NCBI GenBank assembly: GCA_026393835.1
Contig: JAPKZK010000068.1
Span: 1-32,641 of the forward strand
DNA length: 32,641 bases
Source: Candidatus Aminicenantota bacterium
GTDB taxonomy: Bacteria > Acidobacteriota > Aminicenantia > UBA2199
Reading direction: 5' to 3'
Numbering within the stretch: the first letter of the stretch is position 1; every line of letters begins with the position of its first letter. Below are positions 25,756 to 32,258 of this stretch, piece after piece. The position numbers and the translations under genes were made by a program. Below the pieces are notes generated by a model. It was given only the letters and a program-made list of their open reading frames with translations. It was not told the DNA's origin and did no database searches.

Positions 25756-27765
25756 TTATCCTTTCTTTTTTGATTTTTGCGCCTGTTGGAACGCTTTAAC
25801 GCGGTATGTCCAGGCCTCGCCCCCGGAGAACCAGCACCCCTTTTCAATGGGAGCCTCCAGGATCGAGGCGGAAGTGGTCAAGAAAATAACCACACTGCCC
25901 CCCGCCTGTAACCGTTCCATCAGGTCCATTAATTCCGCGGCATAGTCCGTGGTCAATCCCTGGGCCATGTCATGGAAAAGGTAATACCGGCTTTTCTTCA
26001 AAGGCGCCAACAGCAGCATCGCCTGGAAAACCTGGCGGGGTTTCAGCCGCTTAAAAGGACGATTCCCTGCGTCTTTTATTGCCGGGGAGTTAAGAATCGC
26101 TTCTTTTTCCGCGGCGGATGCCCCGGCTAACCGGCAAACAAAAGTCGCCAGGTTCCGCGCCTTAAGCTCGCCGGGCAACTCGCCAGGACGCGGCATATAT
26201 GCTGCTGCCGGGGGCTGATTACCCTTTTGCCCGTTTGCTTGACCCAGGATTTCAGTCTCATCTACCCACACACTGCCCATGAACCCTGTTTTCCGTATCA
26301 CATCGGGTCGATCCGATAACAGCGCGTAAAGAAAATCCCTGAACCCTTCTCCTTCAATGACACAGGCGTTTACTTCATGGTCTTTCAAGCGAATCTCCGC
26401 GGACTCGCGGCCGGCCGCCGCTTCTTTCTCCATCCGGTACAGGGCCTTTTTAAAGAACCAATAGGAAAGGAACAGGAACAGTAGAATATGCATAAACGTA
26501 ATGAGCAGCCCCCAGCCGAAATTACCGGGAACCCGGCTCACGGCGTAATAAATGTTCTCATCGGCCTTGATAAAATTCACCATCTCCAGGGGATTGAAGT
26601 AAAAGCAGCGATCGATAAAGAAACGTAAGAAATTGCGCTTCAATGCGATTAGAAAATCATTATAACCCAGGTAATTATCAGGCCCCTTGCCGCCTACGTC
26701 CTTACTCACAGAGAGGTAAAAGGTAATAGGATTCCATATGGAGAAATCCCGGTATTTTTTCATATGCCGCGCCACCTCCTCCCTTAAATCGATTTCCACC
26801 TTTTCCACACTCTTGTAGTCATTATTCCAATAGCCTTCCGCTTTTATTTTAAACTCTTCGATTTTATTTCTGTTAAACTTTCCAAGATCATGTTCAGATT
26901 TATTTTCAAAGTCATTGATGATAGTTAATTGATCCAGTTCCACTTTGTCGCTGTCGGTAATTTTGGCGGCGTTATTATTAACCACGGCGGCGTACGACGC
27001 CGGGAGCAGGAGGGCCAAAACAGACCAATAAATCAGCGCCGTGGTCCACGCCCGGGAAGTACTCCTGATCCTGCCAATCAAGAGGCCGCTGAAAAAAAAG
27101 AACATCATCAGCGCCCAACCGGCGATGATATGGGCTGTGAACGCCTTCAGCTCCGGGGACGAAAGCTGTATCCCTTTATAACTGAGCAACAGCAGTACAA
27201 TGCCGGATAAACCGGCCAGGCTGAGAGTAATGAATATCACCCGGGACAGGACAACACCGGTAAAGAGCTGGCCGGGCCGCAAATAACCGGACAGGAACCG
27301 GTCATATTCGATATTCCTGAGGGTGGTAATACCATAAAGCACAGACAGGAGACCGCCGGCAATAAGAATTATATACGCATAACGGAAGGGAGAAAAGGGG
27401 GCTTCTTCTTCAAAAGCCTTGTTGCCCTTGGCGCCTTTGTCGATCTCCAGTGCAGCGATAGTATCCACCCTACCTTTCCAATCTTTAGCAGCGCCAATAG
27501 AGTTGTATAACACCGACAGCGGGGCCGGGACAAAAAGCGATTTAATCCCGATAAGACTGTAATTGTTGTAATTCCCCATTTTTTCGAATTTCAAACGGCA
27601 CACCGACCGGAAATTGTCGCCGTGGGAAACTGTATCCCGGTAATCCCCGGTATTCGAGTACACCAACAGCAGGGCCGCTGTATAAGCCAGGATAACCAGG
27701 GATAAAAACCTGGGGCTTAAGAAGCGCCCGCCTTCATCTAAGAAAATCGCCATATATTTGCGCAT
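25756..27765 (-). CDS. ABC-2-type permease fused to a degenerate ABC ATPase-like domain
   Basis: 669 residues. TM1 (about 20-37), a large extracytoplasmic loop (38-125), about five TMs (127-262), a second loop (263-412), and a final TM (418-438) resemble ABC-2 permeases of the DUF3526 kind. Residues 455-640 follow the layout of an ABC nucleotide-binding domain, but the motifs are ruined. The P-loop position reads IEGEGFRDFLYALLS with no GKS/T. Walker B/D-loop reads YYLFHDMAQGLTTDYAAELM, lacking the Asp-Glu pair. The H-loop is replaced by FLTTSAS. I infer a pseudo-ATPase regulatory or dimerisation domain; a partner ATPase would be encoded elsewhere. The operon lies between a secreted protein gene and an XRE regulator. 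Confidence 0.72.
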   Translation of the reverse strand: MRKYMAIFLDEGGRFLSPRFLSLVILAYTAALLLVYSNTGDYRDTVSHGDNFRSVCRLKFEKMGNYNNYSLIGIKSLFVPAPLSVLYNSIGAAKDWKGRVDTIAALEIDKGAKGNKAFEEEAPFSPFRYAYIILIAGGLLSVLYGITTLRNIEYDRFLSGYLRPGQLFTGVVLSRVIFITLSLAGLSGIVLLLLSYKGIQLSSPELKAFTAHIIAGWALMMFFFFSGLLIGRIRSTSRAWTTALIYWSVLALLLPASYAAVVNNNAAKITDSDKVELDQLTIINDFENKSEHDLGKFNRNKIEEFKIKAEGYWNNDYKSVEKVEIDLREEVARHMKKYRDFSIWNPITFYLSVSKDVGGKGPDNYLGYNDFLIALKRNFLRFFIDRCFYFNPLEMVNFIKADENIYYAVSRVPGNFGWGLLITFMHILLFLFLSYWFFKKALYRMEKEAAAGRESAEIRLKDHEVNACVIEGEGFRDFLYALLSDRPDVIRKTGFMGSVWVDETEILGQANGQKGNQPPAAAYMPRPGELPGELKARNLATFVCRLAGASAAEKEAILNSPAIKDAGNRPFKRLKPRQVFQAMLLLAPLKKSRYYLFHDMAQGLTTDYAAELMDLMERLQAGGSVVIFLTTSASILEAPIEKGCWFSGGEAWTYRVKAFQQAQKSKKKG

Positions 27766-27795
27766 AATAACCTCACTGGATCATCTTTTTTATAT

Positions 27796-28494
27796 TTAAA
27801 GGGCGTAAAACACACGGGCCGCATAATGACCGAACAACAGGGTCTCAGAGAACGTTTCACCGGTCTTCCAGAGCAGTTGAAGCCCGGGCTGCCGGTGAAG
27901 GGCGATGTCGCTGCAAATAGTTGTCAGCAGCGTTTCAATGCCGGTAATCTCATGTAGGATATGGCGGTACATACCCGTGATATCATCGCTGGAGAGATAA
28001 GCGGCCAATTTCTTGAAAATCTCCCGGTTCAAATTATTTTTCTCCATAAAAGCCCGGTAATCAAAGGCTCTAAGTTTTGCCGTAACTTCCGGGTTATAGA
28101 GTGTATTTTCGGCCATATCCACCAGGGCAATATAAATCGACCGGGCGCACCGGATATTTAACAGTGCATCATTGGCGGTTTTGTTCAGAATATCATAATC
28201 GAGACCATTCAAATCCGACATTTCCACCTGGTTCAGAAGGGCCATGGTCAGCGAATGGGCGTTTAAAAAATACCCACCGCCCTCCCGCACCAGGGCTTCG
28301 ATACCGGGACCGTTCCCCGGCGTAATCGCGGCAAGACCCGGCGGCGGCAGGCAGCCCGGCTTCGGAATCCCGTCGCAGTAACCGTTCCCTGAACCGTTCC
28401 CAAAAATAACCGGGAAAACCTGTAAATTTAGAGCCATTAAAAAGATAACACCCAAAAGCATCTTTAGATGCATATTTACATTAATTTTACCCAT
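27796..28494 (-). CDS. secreted protein of unknown function
   Basis: 232 residues not recognised. A signal peptide (about 1-32, MLLGVIFLMALNLQVFP) is followed by a Gly/Pro-rich stretch with two Cys (GNGYCDGIPKPGCLPPPG) and then a mostly helical domain with two more Cys (NIRCARS, TTICSDI). AAGGAGG precedes the ATG. It is the first gene of the minus-strand operon with the ABC-2-like fusion and XRE regulator, 30 bp apart, so it may be a cargo, receptor or accessory of that membrane protein. Confidence 0.68.
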   Translation of the reverse strand: MGKINVNMHLKMLLGVIFLMALNLQVFPVIFGNGSGNGYCDGIPKPGCLPPPGLAAITPGNGPGIEALVREGGGYFLNAHSLTMALLNQVEMSDLNGLDYDILNKTANDALLNIRCARSIYIALVDMAENTLYNPEVTAKLRAFDYRAFMEKNNLNREIFKKLAAYLSSDDITGMYRHILHEITGIETLLTTICSDIALHRQPGLQLLWKTGETFSETLLFGHYAARVFYAL

Positions 28495-28564
28495 ATTTTC
28501 CTCCTTGCAGTGGGAGCAAATATTTTTAAATCATAAAAAGATTTACCTTTTTTCGAGAAAAAAC

Positions 28565-28594
28565 TTGACTTTATAATATAATCCAATATATAAT
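28565..28594 (+). promoter_or_regulatory. sigma-70 promoter, leaderless geometry
   Basis: TTGACT (28565-28570), an 18-nt spacer and TATAAT (28589-28594) lie 6 nt before ATG 28601. The region 28495-28600 is the divergent control region for the minus-strand operon too, and holds a T6-CGAG-A6 near-palindrome at about 28548-28563. Confidence 0.7.
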
Positions 28595-28600
28595 GGGGGC

Positions 28601-28894
28601 ATGAGGAAATCAAATTATCGGACTGAGGAACGTCCAGTGGTTTTTGAGGCGTTGAGCGGTTATAGGTTTTATAATCGTCAAATAGGCGCTCGAAATTCAC
28701 AATATTTGCTCCTTGAACATTTATTATACAGGATTACCCGGCGTATGTCAACCCTGGAGTCGCGAAGGGCTTGTATGGCCGCGATCGATTCCCGTAAAAA
28801 CGTGAATGCGGGGCATAAGATGGAAGCGGTTTTAAAAATCAACCCGGCGCCAAAAAATTTCGGAATACATGAAATCGTTAGGAGAGATTGGTAA
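28601..28894 (+). CDS. small hypothetical protein (leaderless candidate)
   Basis: 97 codons, basic product with no family I recognise. Support comes from context: a good promoter places +1 on the A of the ATG, and the stop overlaps the next gene's ATG (TAATG). Arginine-rich helices (LLLEHLLYRITRRMSTLESRRACMAAI) occupy the middle. Codon use is less clear than in the housekeeping genes, so this could also be a leader peptide or non-coding. Confidence 0.45.
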   Translation: MRKSNYRTEERPVVFEALSGYRFYNRQIGARNSQYLLLEHLLYRITRRMSTLESRRACMAAIDSRKNVNAGHKMEAVLKINPAPKNFGIHEIVRRDW

Positions 28895-29106
28895 TGCGGC
28901 AAAACGGGGAAGAAGCAGGGAAAAGGAAAATCGTGGCGGCCGGTTATACCATGCCGGCGTGGATATTGGCTTTCTGTCGGATATGCGATATCCCTATGAA
29001 AGAGGAAAACGTAGAATTGCTCCGACTTTTACAGGTACCGGCGGCGTTTGATTATGTCATCGACGGCCTCTGTGAGGAACTGGAGCGGAGATCATTATCA
29101 TTATAA
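28894..29106 (+). CDS. small hypothetical protein
   Basis: A 70-residue product (MRQNGEEAGKRKIVAAGY ... LEERSLSL type ends), not recognised. It begins at ATG 28894 with GGAGA upstream and overlaps the previous stop by one base, and ends just before the AAGGAG of the next gene. The predicted fold is helical, with two Cys (FCRICDIP) and an acidic C-terminal half. Operon position supports it as real. Confidence 0.5.
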   Translation: MRQNGEEAGKRKIVAAGYTMPAWILAFCRICDIPMKEENVELLRLLQVPAAFDYVIDGLCEELERRSLSL

Positions 29107-29115
29107 GGAGAAATA

Positions 29116-29676
29116 ATGGGATACGAAAGAACACCCCAAACTTTAACTATCGAGGAAATGGAGAGTATTAAAACCAATTTGGCTGAGTTGGATGCGAGTA
29201 TTTCAAAATATGCGATTAATCTCAAGTTAATTGAAAGGCGAAGGACGTATAAATTGGGTACCAGTGCTCTGCCTTTCGTTGAATTAACATTGAAATATGC
29301 CACTGAATACCCGCAATACAGTCCAACCTATTTCAACCTGGAAAAATTCCAGAAGGATTTCGAGTTTTTTACGCAAGTAAAAGGCCTGGTGGAGAACGTT
29401 GTCCTGGTGGTGGAGAAGCTCACGGACAGTTATATAGCCGTGGGGGGCGATACATTCGGCGCCGGTCGCGCCTTTTACGATTCCGTAAAGGCGGCGGCCA
29501 AAGCCAATAAACCCGGCGCGGATGCGATCGTGGCCGAGTTGAAAAAAGCATACTTCCGGAGAAAAATCCCCACCACTTCTTCCGCCACCGGCGAGCTCAA
29601 AGCCAAACCAACGGCGGGAGCTAATGCCAAATCAACTGCGGAAGCTAATGCCAAATCAACTGCGGCTGAGACTTAA
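29116..29676 (+). CDS. hypothetical helical protein
   Basis: 186 residues, no family recognised. AAGGAG precedes the ATG. The sequence is largely helical (TIEEMESIKTNLAELDASI, LEKFQKDFEFFTQVKGL), without signal peptide or membrane segment, so it is likely cytosolic. The C-terminus is a low-complexity Ala/Lys/Thr tail encoded by two 24-nt tandem copies (about 29619-29665). It is followed by a strong terminator and is the last gene of a three-gene unit starting at 28601. Confidence 0.75.
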   Translation: MGYERTPQTLTIEEMESIKTNLAELDASISKYAINLKLIERRRTYKLGTSALPFVELTLKYATEYPQYSPTYFNLEKFQKDFEFFTQVKGLVENVVLVVEKLTDSYIAVGGDTFGAGRAFYDSVKAAAKANKPGADAIVAELKKAYFRRKIPTTSSATGELKAKPTAGANAKSTAEANAKSTAAET

Positions 29677-29705
29677 GTTTTAAATAACCGGTCTCCGGCC
29701 TTATG

Positions 29706-29749
29706 CCTCCCGCGAGAAGTGTTACATTTCTTGCGGGAGGTTTTTTTTT
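29706..29749 (+). terminator. strong rho-independent terminator
   Basis: CCTCCCGCGAGAA (29706-29718) pairs with TTCTTGCGGGAGG (29728-29740), 13 bp with one G-T pair and a 9-nt loop, then nine T (29741-29749). Confidence 0.9.
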
Positions 29750-29765
29750 ACCGGAACCCTGTTAC

Positions 29766-30308
29766 ATGTATGAATTAAAATATATCAAGCATGAAGCCAA
29801 CTGTATCGCGCGTGAATCAAACTGTATCGCTCGCGAAACTTTTTTATCCGTTAACGAAGCTTTTTTGTTCACGCGTGAATCATTTACTTTCATACGTGAA
29901 GCATCTTATTTCGTGCACGAAGCATTTTTGTTCATGCGTGATACATTTTTTGCCCCGGATACCGAAAAGCGTATCGTTGATGAAGCGAAGTGTATCGTGC
30001 GTGAATCAAAAAGTTTCTCTCGCGAAACTATTTTATCCGTTAACGAAGCTTTTTTGTTCACGCGTGAATCATTTACTTTCATGCGTGGAGCATTTTATTT
30101 CGTGCACGAAGCATTTTTGTTCATGCGTGATACATTTTTCGCCCCGGAATCCGAAAAGCGTATCGTTGATGAAGCGAAGTGTATCGCGCGTGAATCAAAA
30201 AGTTTCTCGCGCGAAACTTTTTTATCCGTTAACGAAGCTTTTTTGTTCACGCGTGAAACAATCAGCTTCAGGCGTACAACGCTTAGGACTCGTAAGGAAA
30301 TATCATGA
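29766..30308 (+). CDS. heptad-repeat reading frame over a tandem array (coding status uncertain)
   Basis: 180 codons made almost entirely of seven-residue repeats such as REAFLFM, HEAFLFM, NEAFLFT and REKSFS-like variants. The frame stays open through two and a half 189-bp higher-order copies and its TGA overlaps the ATG of the XRE gene (ATGA), as in translational coupling. Against coding: a second forward frame and part of a reverse frame are also open, there is no Shine-Dalgarno, and the DNA repeat itself is palindromic. It may be a real repeat protein or a by-product of a DNA element. Confidence 0.4.
   Translation: MYELKYIKHEANCIARESNCIARETFLSVNEAFLFTRESFTFIREASYFVHEAFLFMRDTFFAPDTEKRIVDEAKCIVRESKSFSRETILSVNEAFLFTRESFTFMRGAFYFVHEAFLFMRDTFFAPESEKRIVDEAKCIARESKSFSRETFLSVNEAFLFTRETISFRRTTLRTRKEIS
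29787..30283. repeat. nested tandem array: 21-bp palindromic units in 189-bp higher-order repeats
   Basis: The segment TTAACGAAGC recurs at 29851, 30040 and 30229, an exact 189-bp period. Each 189-bp copy is nine 21-bp units of form TTC-RYG-CRY-GAA plus nine AT-rich bases. Several cores are perfect 12-bp palindromes (TTCACGCGTGAA, TTCGTGCACGAA). The 21-bp spacing is two helical turns, so the sites lie on one face of DNA. The array ends just before the XRE gene at 30305. Confidence 0.9.
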
Positions 30309-30727
30309 CAAGAAAAGACATAGCAAAAGCAATCGGTTCCAAACTGCAGCAAGTCCGGCAAACCTATGAATTATCATTGACCCGGATGGCAGAGACTTTG
30401 AATTGCAGTCGGCTCAGTTATACCAGGAACGAAAATGGTTGTGCCATCCCCAATTTTTTCACCCTTTGCAACCTGGGGAATCAATTAGGGATATCATTAA
30501 ACTGGCTCATCCTGGGTGAAGGTCCGATGCGTATCAAGGAAATAACGGCGGGGGAAAAAATCGCAACTGTTTCCCCGCCGCTTTCCCCGGATTTCAAAGA
30601 GTTATTCGCGCATATGGAAAAAATACCTTTACTGCGGTTTGAGATATTGGCGCAGTTTCATCGGTTTAAGGAAGAGCATCAGGAATTGGTAGAAAAGGCA
30701 ATGAGACCAAAAGATAGCCACGGATGA
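30305..30727 (+). CDS. XRE-family transcriptional regulator (2)
   Basis: 140 residues with a Cro/CI-type helix-turn-helix (about 8-65: KLQQVRQTYELSLTRMAETL, LSYTRNENG), the linker LNWLILGEGPM and a C-terminal helix (LLRFEILAQFHRFKEEHQELVEKAM). The layout parallels the XRE protein at 25290-25751, including LAQFHR against LAHFRT near the C-terminus, so they look like paralogues. AAGGAAATATC precedes the ATG, which overlaps the stop of the repeat frame. The palindrome array directly upstream is a candidate binding region. Confidence 0.85.
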   Translation: MTRKDIAKAIGSKLQQVRQTYELSLTRMAETLNCSRLSYTRNENGCAIPNFFTLCNLGNQLGISLNWLILGEGPMRIKEITAGEKIATVSPPLSPDFKELFAHMEKIPLLRFEILAQFHRFKEEHQELVEKAMRPKDSHG

Positions 30728-31034
30728 AAACAAAAGAAAAACACGGTCCACAGATTACACAGATTAACACAGATTGTTTTATTCATGCTGTAATCCGTGT
30801 TAATCAGTGTAATCGCCCATACGTGGACAAGTTTTTTTATTCGTGAAAATTCGAGTAATTCTTGGGCAAGAACTTGTTTATCTTATCCATGGTCTTACAA
30901 TTATATTTTAGAACCCATTTTTTTTCAAGTGGGACAGGCGGTTTTCATGTTTTTTTCTCCTGTTTGGCAAGAGTTATCCGGAAAGGTATTGCGCAGGGGG
31001 CATAAATTGGTACGGGACAGGCAATATCAGTTCC
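30728..31034. repeat. intergenic region with dispersed 'cacagatt' and 'attcgtg' repeats
   Basis: It contains the inverted repeat at 30747-30828 and then a GTGAAAATTCGAGTAATTC string (about 30843-30861) related to 23388-23412. The remainder to 31034 shows no convincing gene; short open frames are made of repeat sequence. Confidence 0.55.
30747..30828. repeat. 82-bp imperfect inverted repeat
   Basis: GTCCAC at the left end matches GTGGAC at the right end. Inside, the 23-nt arm 30753-30775 pairs with 30792-30814 at 21 of 23 positions. The arms are themselves degenerate repeats of CACAGATTA. It may be a MITE-like remnant or an RNA hairpin. Confidence 0.75.
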
Positions 31035-31064
31035 CTACCCCCGATTTGCGGGCATGGAGGAAAT
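31035..31064 (+). repeat. 30-bp direct repeat, left copy
   Basis: Matches 31901-31930 at 28 of 30 positions; the shared core is TTGCGGGCATGGAGGAAAT. The two copies bracket the VapBC-like module. Confidence 0.85.
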
Positions 31065-31193
31065 AAGGAAGACCGGCATCGATTGAAAAGGCAATGAAAT
31101 CCAATCCAGGGGAAATGGTATAACCGGCAACATCCGGATGGGGAAATGTCAATGGAGATTTTTCGCGCCTGCCGCATTTTTCTTCCTTCTATA

Positions 31194-31222
31194 TTGACAA
31201 AAAAGGATTAAAGGATTATATT
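31194..31222 (+). promoter_or_regulatory. sigma-70 promoter of the toxin-antitoxin pair
   Basis: TTGACA (31194-31199), a 17-nt spacer and TATATT (31217-31222) predict a start near 31229, with a short leader containing TAGGAA before ATG 31242. Confidence 0.75.
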
Positions 31223-31241
31223 ATTGTAAGTAGGAAAAAAA

Positions 31242-31502
31242 ATGGAATTACATGAAATGACTCTGAATAAAATCAAAACAAGGCTGGAGACAATACCAGG
31301 TGATAAATTAGAAGAGATCAACGATTTTGTCGAATTTATTTTGTTCAAATCGAAACACAGACCCAAAAAAATTGTCAAACTTGAGGGTGTGTGGGAAGGA
31401 TTGGGTTTTGAAAAAATCGATAACCTTGAATCGGAAATCCGGAAAATCCGGAAGAAATCCGGCCAATCTCTGATACAAAGAGTTCATAAATGGAATATTT
31501 AG
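31242..31502 (+). CDS. antitoxin-like protein (DUF2281/VapB-type)
   Basis: 86 residues with the pattern of small DUF2281-like antitoxins: an N-terminal helix (LNKIKTRLETIPGDKLEEINDFVEFILF), then a basic, disordered-looking tail likely to bind the toxin. The stop overlaps the downstream PIN-domain gene by 13 bp, the usual antitoxin-first order. It is expected to repress its own promoter and neutralise VapC. The AT-rich codon use differs from the housekeeping genes, suggesting acquisition. Confidence 0.75.
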   Translation: MELHEMTLNKIKTRLETIPGDKLEEINDFVEFILFKSKHRPKKIVKLEGVWEGLGFEKIDNLESEIRKIRKKSGQSLIQRVHKWNI

Positions 31503-31879
31503 CAGATACAGTCGCGCTTGTACGCTATTTTTCGAAGAACGGGCAAATTGGAAAAAGGGCAAAACAAATCCTGAAAGATACAGACCTGGGAGAACATATT
31601 ATTTATATTTCCATTATCTCAATGGTTGAAATCATGTACCTGACAGATGCCAACAGGATTCCGTTGAATTTTGGAGATATAAAAAAGAAAATTCTTAATT
31701 CCGATAATTACAGGATAATTGATCTGACCATGGAAATTGTTGAAATTGCCAGAATGATTGAGGGGTTGGAACTGCATGACCGGTTGATTGTGGCTACCGG
31801 GAAATATTTGAATATACCGATTCTTACCACGGACCATTCGATTGAAAACTCCGGTATTATTGAAGTTATCTGGAAATAA
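31490..31879 (+). CDS. PIN-domain toxin (VapC-like)
   Basis: 129 residues with the PIN-domain acidic set: D6 in LADTVALVRYF, E47 in SMVEIMYL, D97 in LHDRLIVATG and D115 in LTTDHSI. VapC toxins are Mg-dependent RNases that cut tRNA or rRNA. The overlap with the upstream antitoxin gene, the AT-rich composition and the flanking direct repeats suggest a mobile type II toxin-antitoxin module. Confidence 0.88.
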   Translation: MEYLADTVALVRYFSKNGQIGKRAKQILKDTDLGEHIIYISIISMVEIMYLTDANRIPLNFGDIKKKILNSDNYRIIDLTMEIVEIARMIEGLELHDRLIVATGKYLNIPILTTDHSIENSGIIEVIWK

Positions 31880-31900
31880 GAAAAAAGAAACGGGCGACCA

Positions 31901-31930
31901 CTACCCACGACTTGCGGGCATGGAGGAAAT
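31901..31930 (+). repeat. 30-bp direct repeat, right copy
   Basis: Partner of 31035-31064, with two mismatches. Confidence 0.85.
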
Positions 31931-31941
31931 GTGAGTAAGCG

Positions 31942-32148
31942 ATGAGAAAGGGATTTATCGAAAGACACGGGAAACTATCGGAACTGGATCGGTCATTCGA
32001 CATAAAGTTCTGGCAAGATCAATCGGCCCAGGCGCGTTTTGACGCCACCTGGGAATTAATCATGCATGCGCATAAGATAAGAGGCGGCGATGTTCGTCAA
32101 CTCCGACTTCACAGATATATTGAAACTTTTCAACGCCAACCGGGTTAG
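31942..32148 (+). CDS. small protein of the type found beside nucleotidyltransferase genes
   Basis: 68 residues (ERHGKLSELDRSFDIKFWQ, RFDATWELIMHAHKIRGGD, LRLHRYIETFQRQ). From memory, short proteins with a FDIxFWQ...ARF..W pattern often lie directly upstream of AbiEii-like nucleotidyltransferase genes in environmental bacteria; this is recollection and not checked. Here the downstream start of such a gene is present but truncated. Possibly the antitoxin-like half of a broken pair. Confidence 0.65.
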   Translation: MRKGFIERHGKLSELDRSFDIKFWQDQSAQARFDATWELIMHAHKIRGGDVRQLRLHRYIETFQRQPG

Positions 32149-32191
32149 GTATCGCCCCCCAGGATTTGCCGGATGCCGAGTTGTTATCTGA
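32090..32191 (+). pseudogene. 5' stub of a nucleotidyltransferase-like gene
   Basis: ATG 32090, preceded by GAGGCGG, reads MFVNSDFTDILKLFNANRVRY, which resembles the start of AbiEii-like nucleotidyltransferases (NSDF...L..F...VRYLV). After RVRY the frame turns into unrelated sequence at a C-run (about 32154-32160) and stops at 32191. The catalytic GxS...DxD core is absent, so the gene is deleted. Confidence 0.5.
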
Positions 32192-32258
32192 ACCCGAAGC
32201 TAAACCCACCAAACATCGTACAACCAAGCAAAAAGATAGAATGATGAATGATGAATGA
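32163..32258 (+). pseudogene. possible 3' gene remnant
   Basis: A second frame reads LPDAELLSEPEAKPTKHRTT and ends within the ATGATGA repeat at 32258. It looks like the hydrophilic C-terminus of a protein joined to the stub before it by a deletion. Weak evidence. Confidence 0.3.

Noticed and set aside
28601..28894. Structured RNA such as RNase P RNA or tmRNA
   Set aside because: The GGGGGC just upstream and GAGGAACGTCC resemble short parts of such RNAs, but no other conserved elements or pairing follow.
29787..30283. CRISPR array
   Set aside because: Units are contiguous 21-bp degenerate palindromes in exact 189-bp super-repeats; there are no unique spacers and no cas genes.
29791..30369. 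192-codon alternative plus-strand frame over the repeat array
   Set aside because: It runs into the XRE gene out of frame, is rich in Cys/His/Ser/Val with no domain, and exists because the 189-bp repeat is a multiple of three.
30797..31066. 89-codon plus-strand frame
   Set aside because: Composed of dispersed repeat strings (attcgtg type and the 30-bp direct repeat); no Shine-Dalgarno and no domain.
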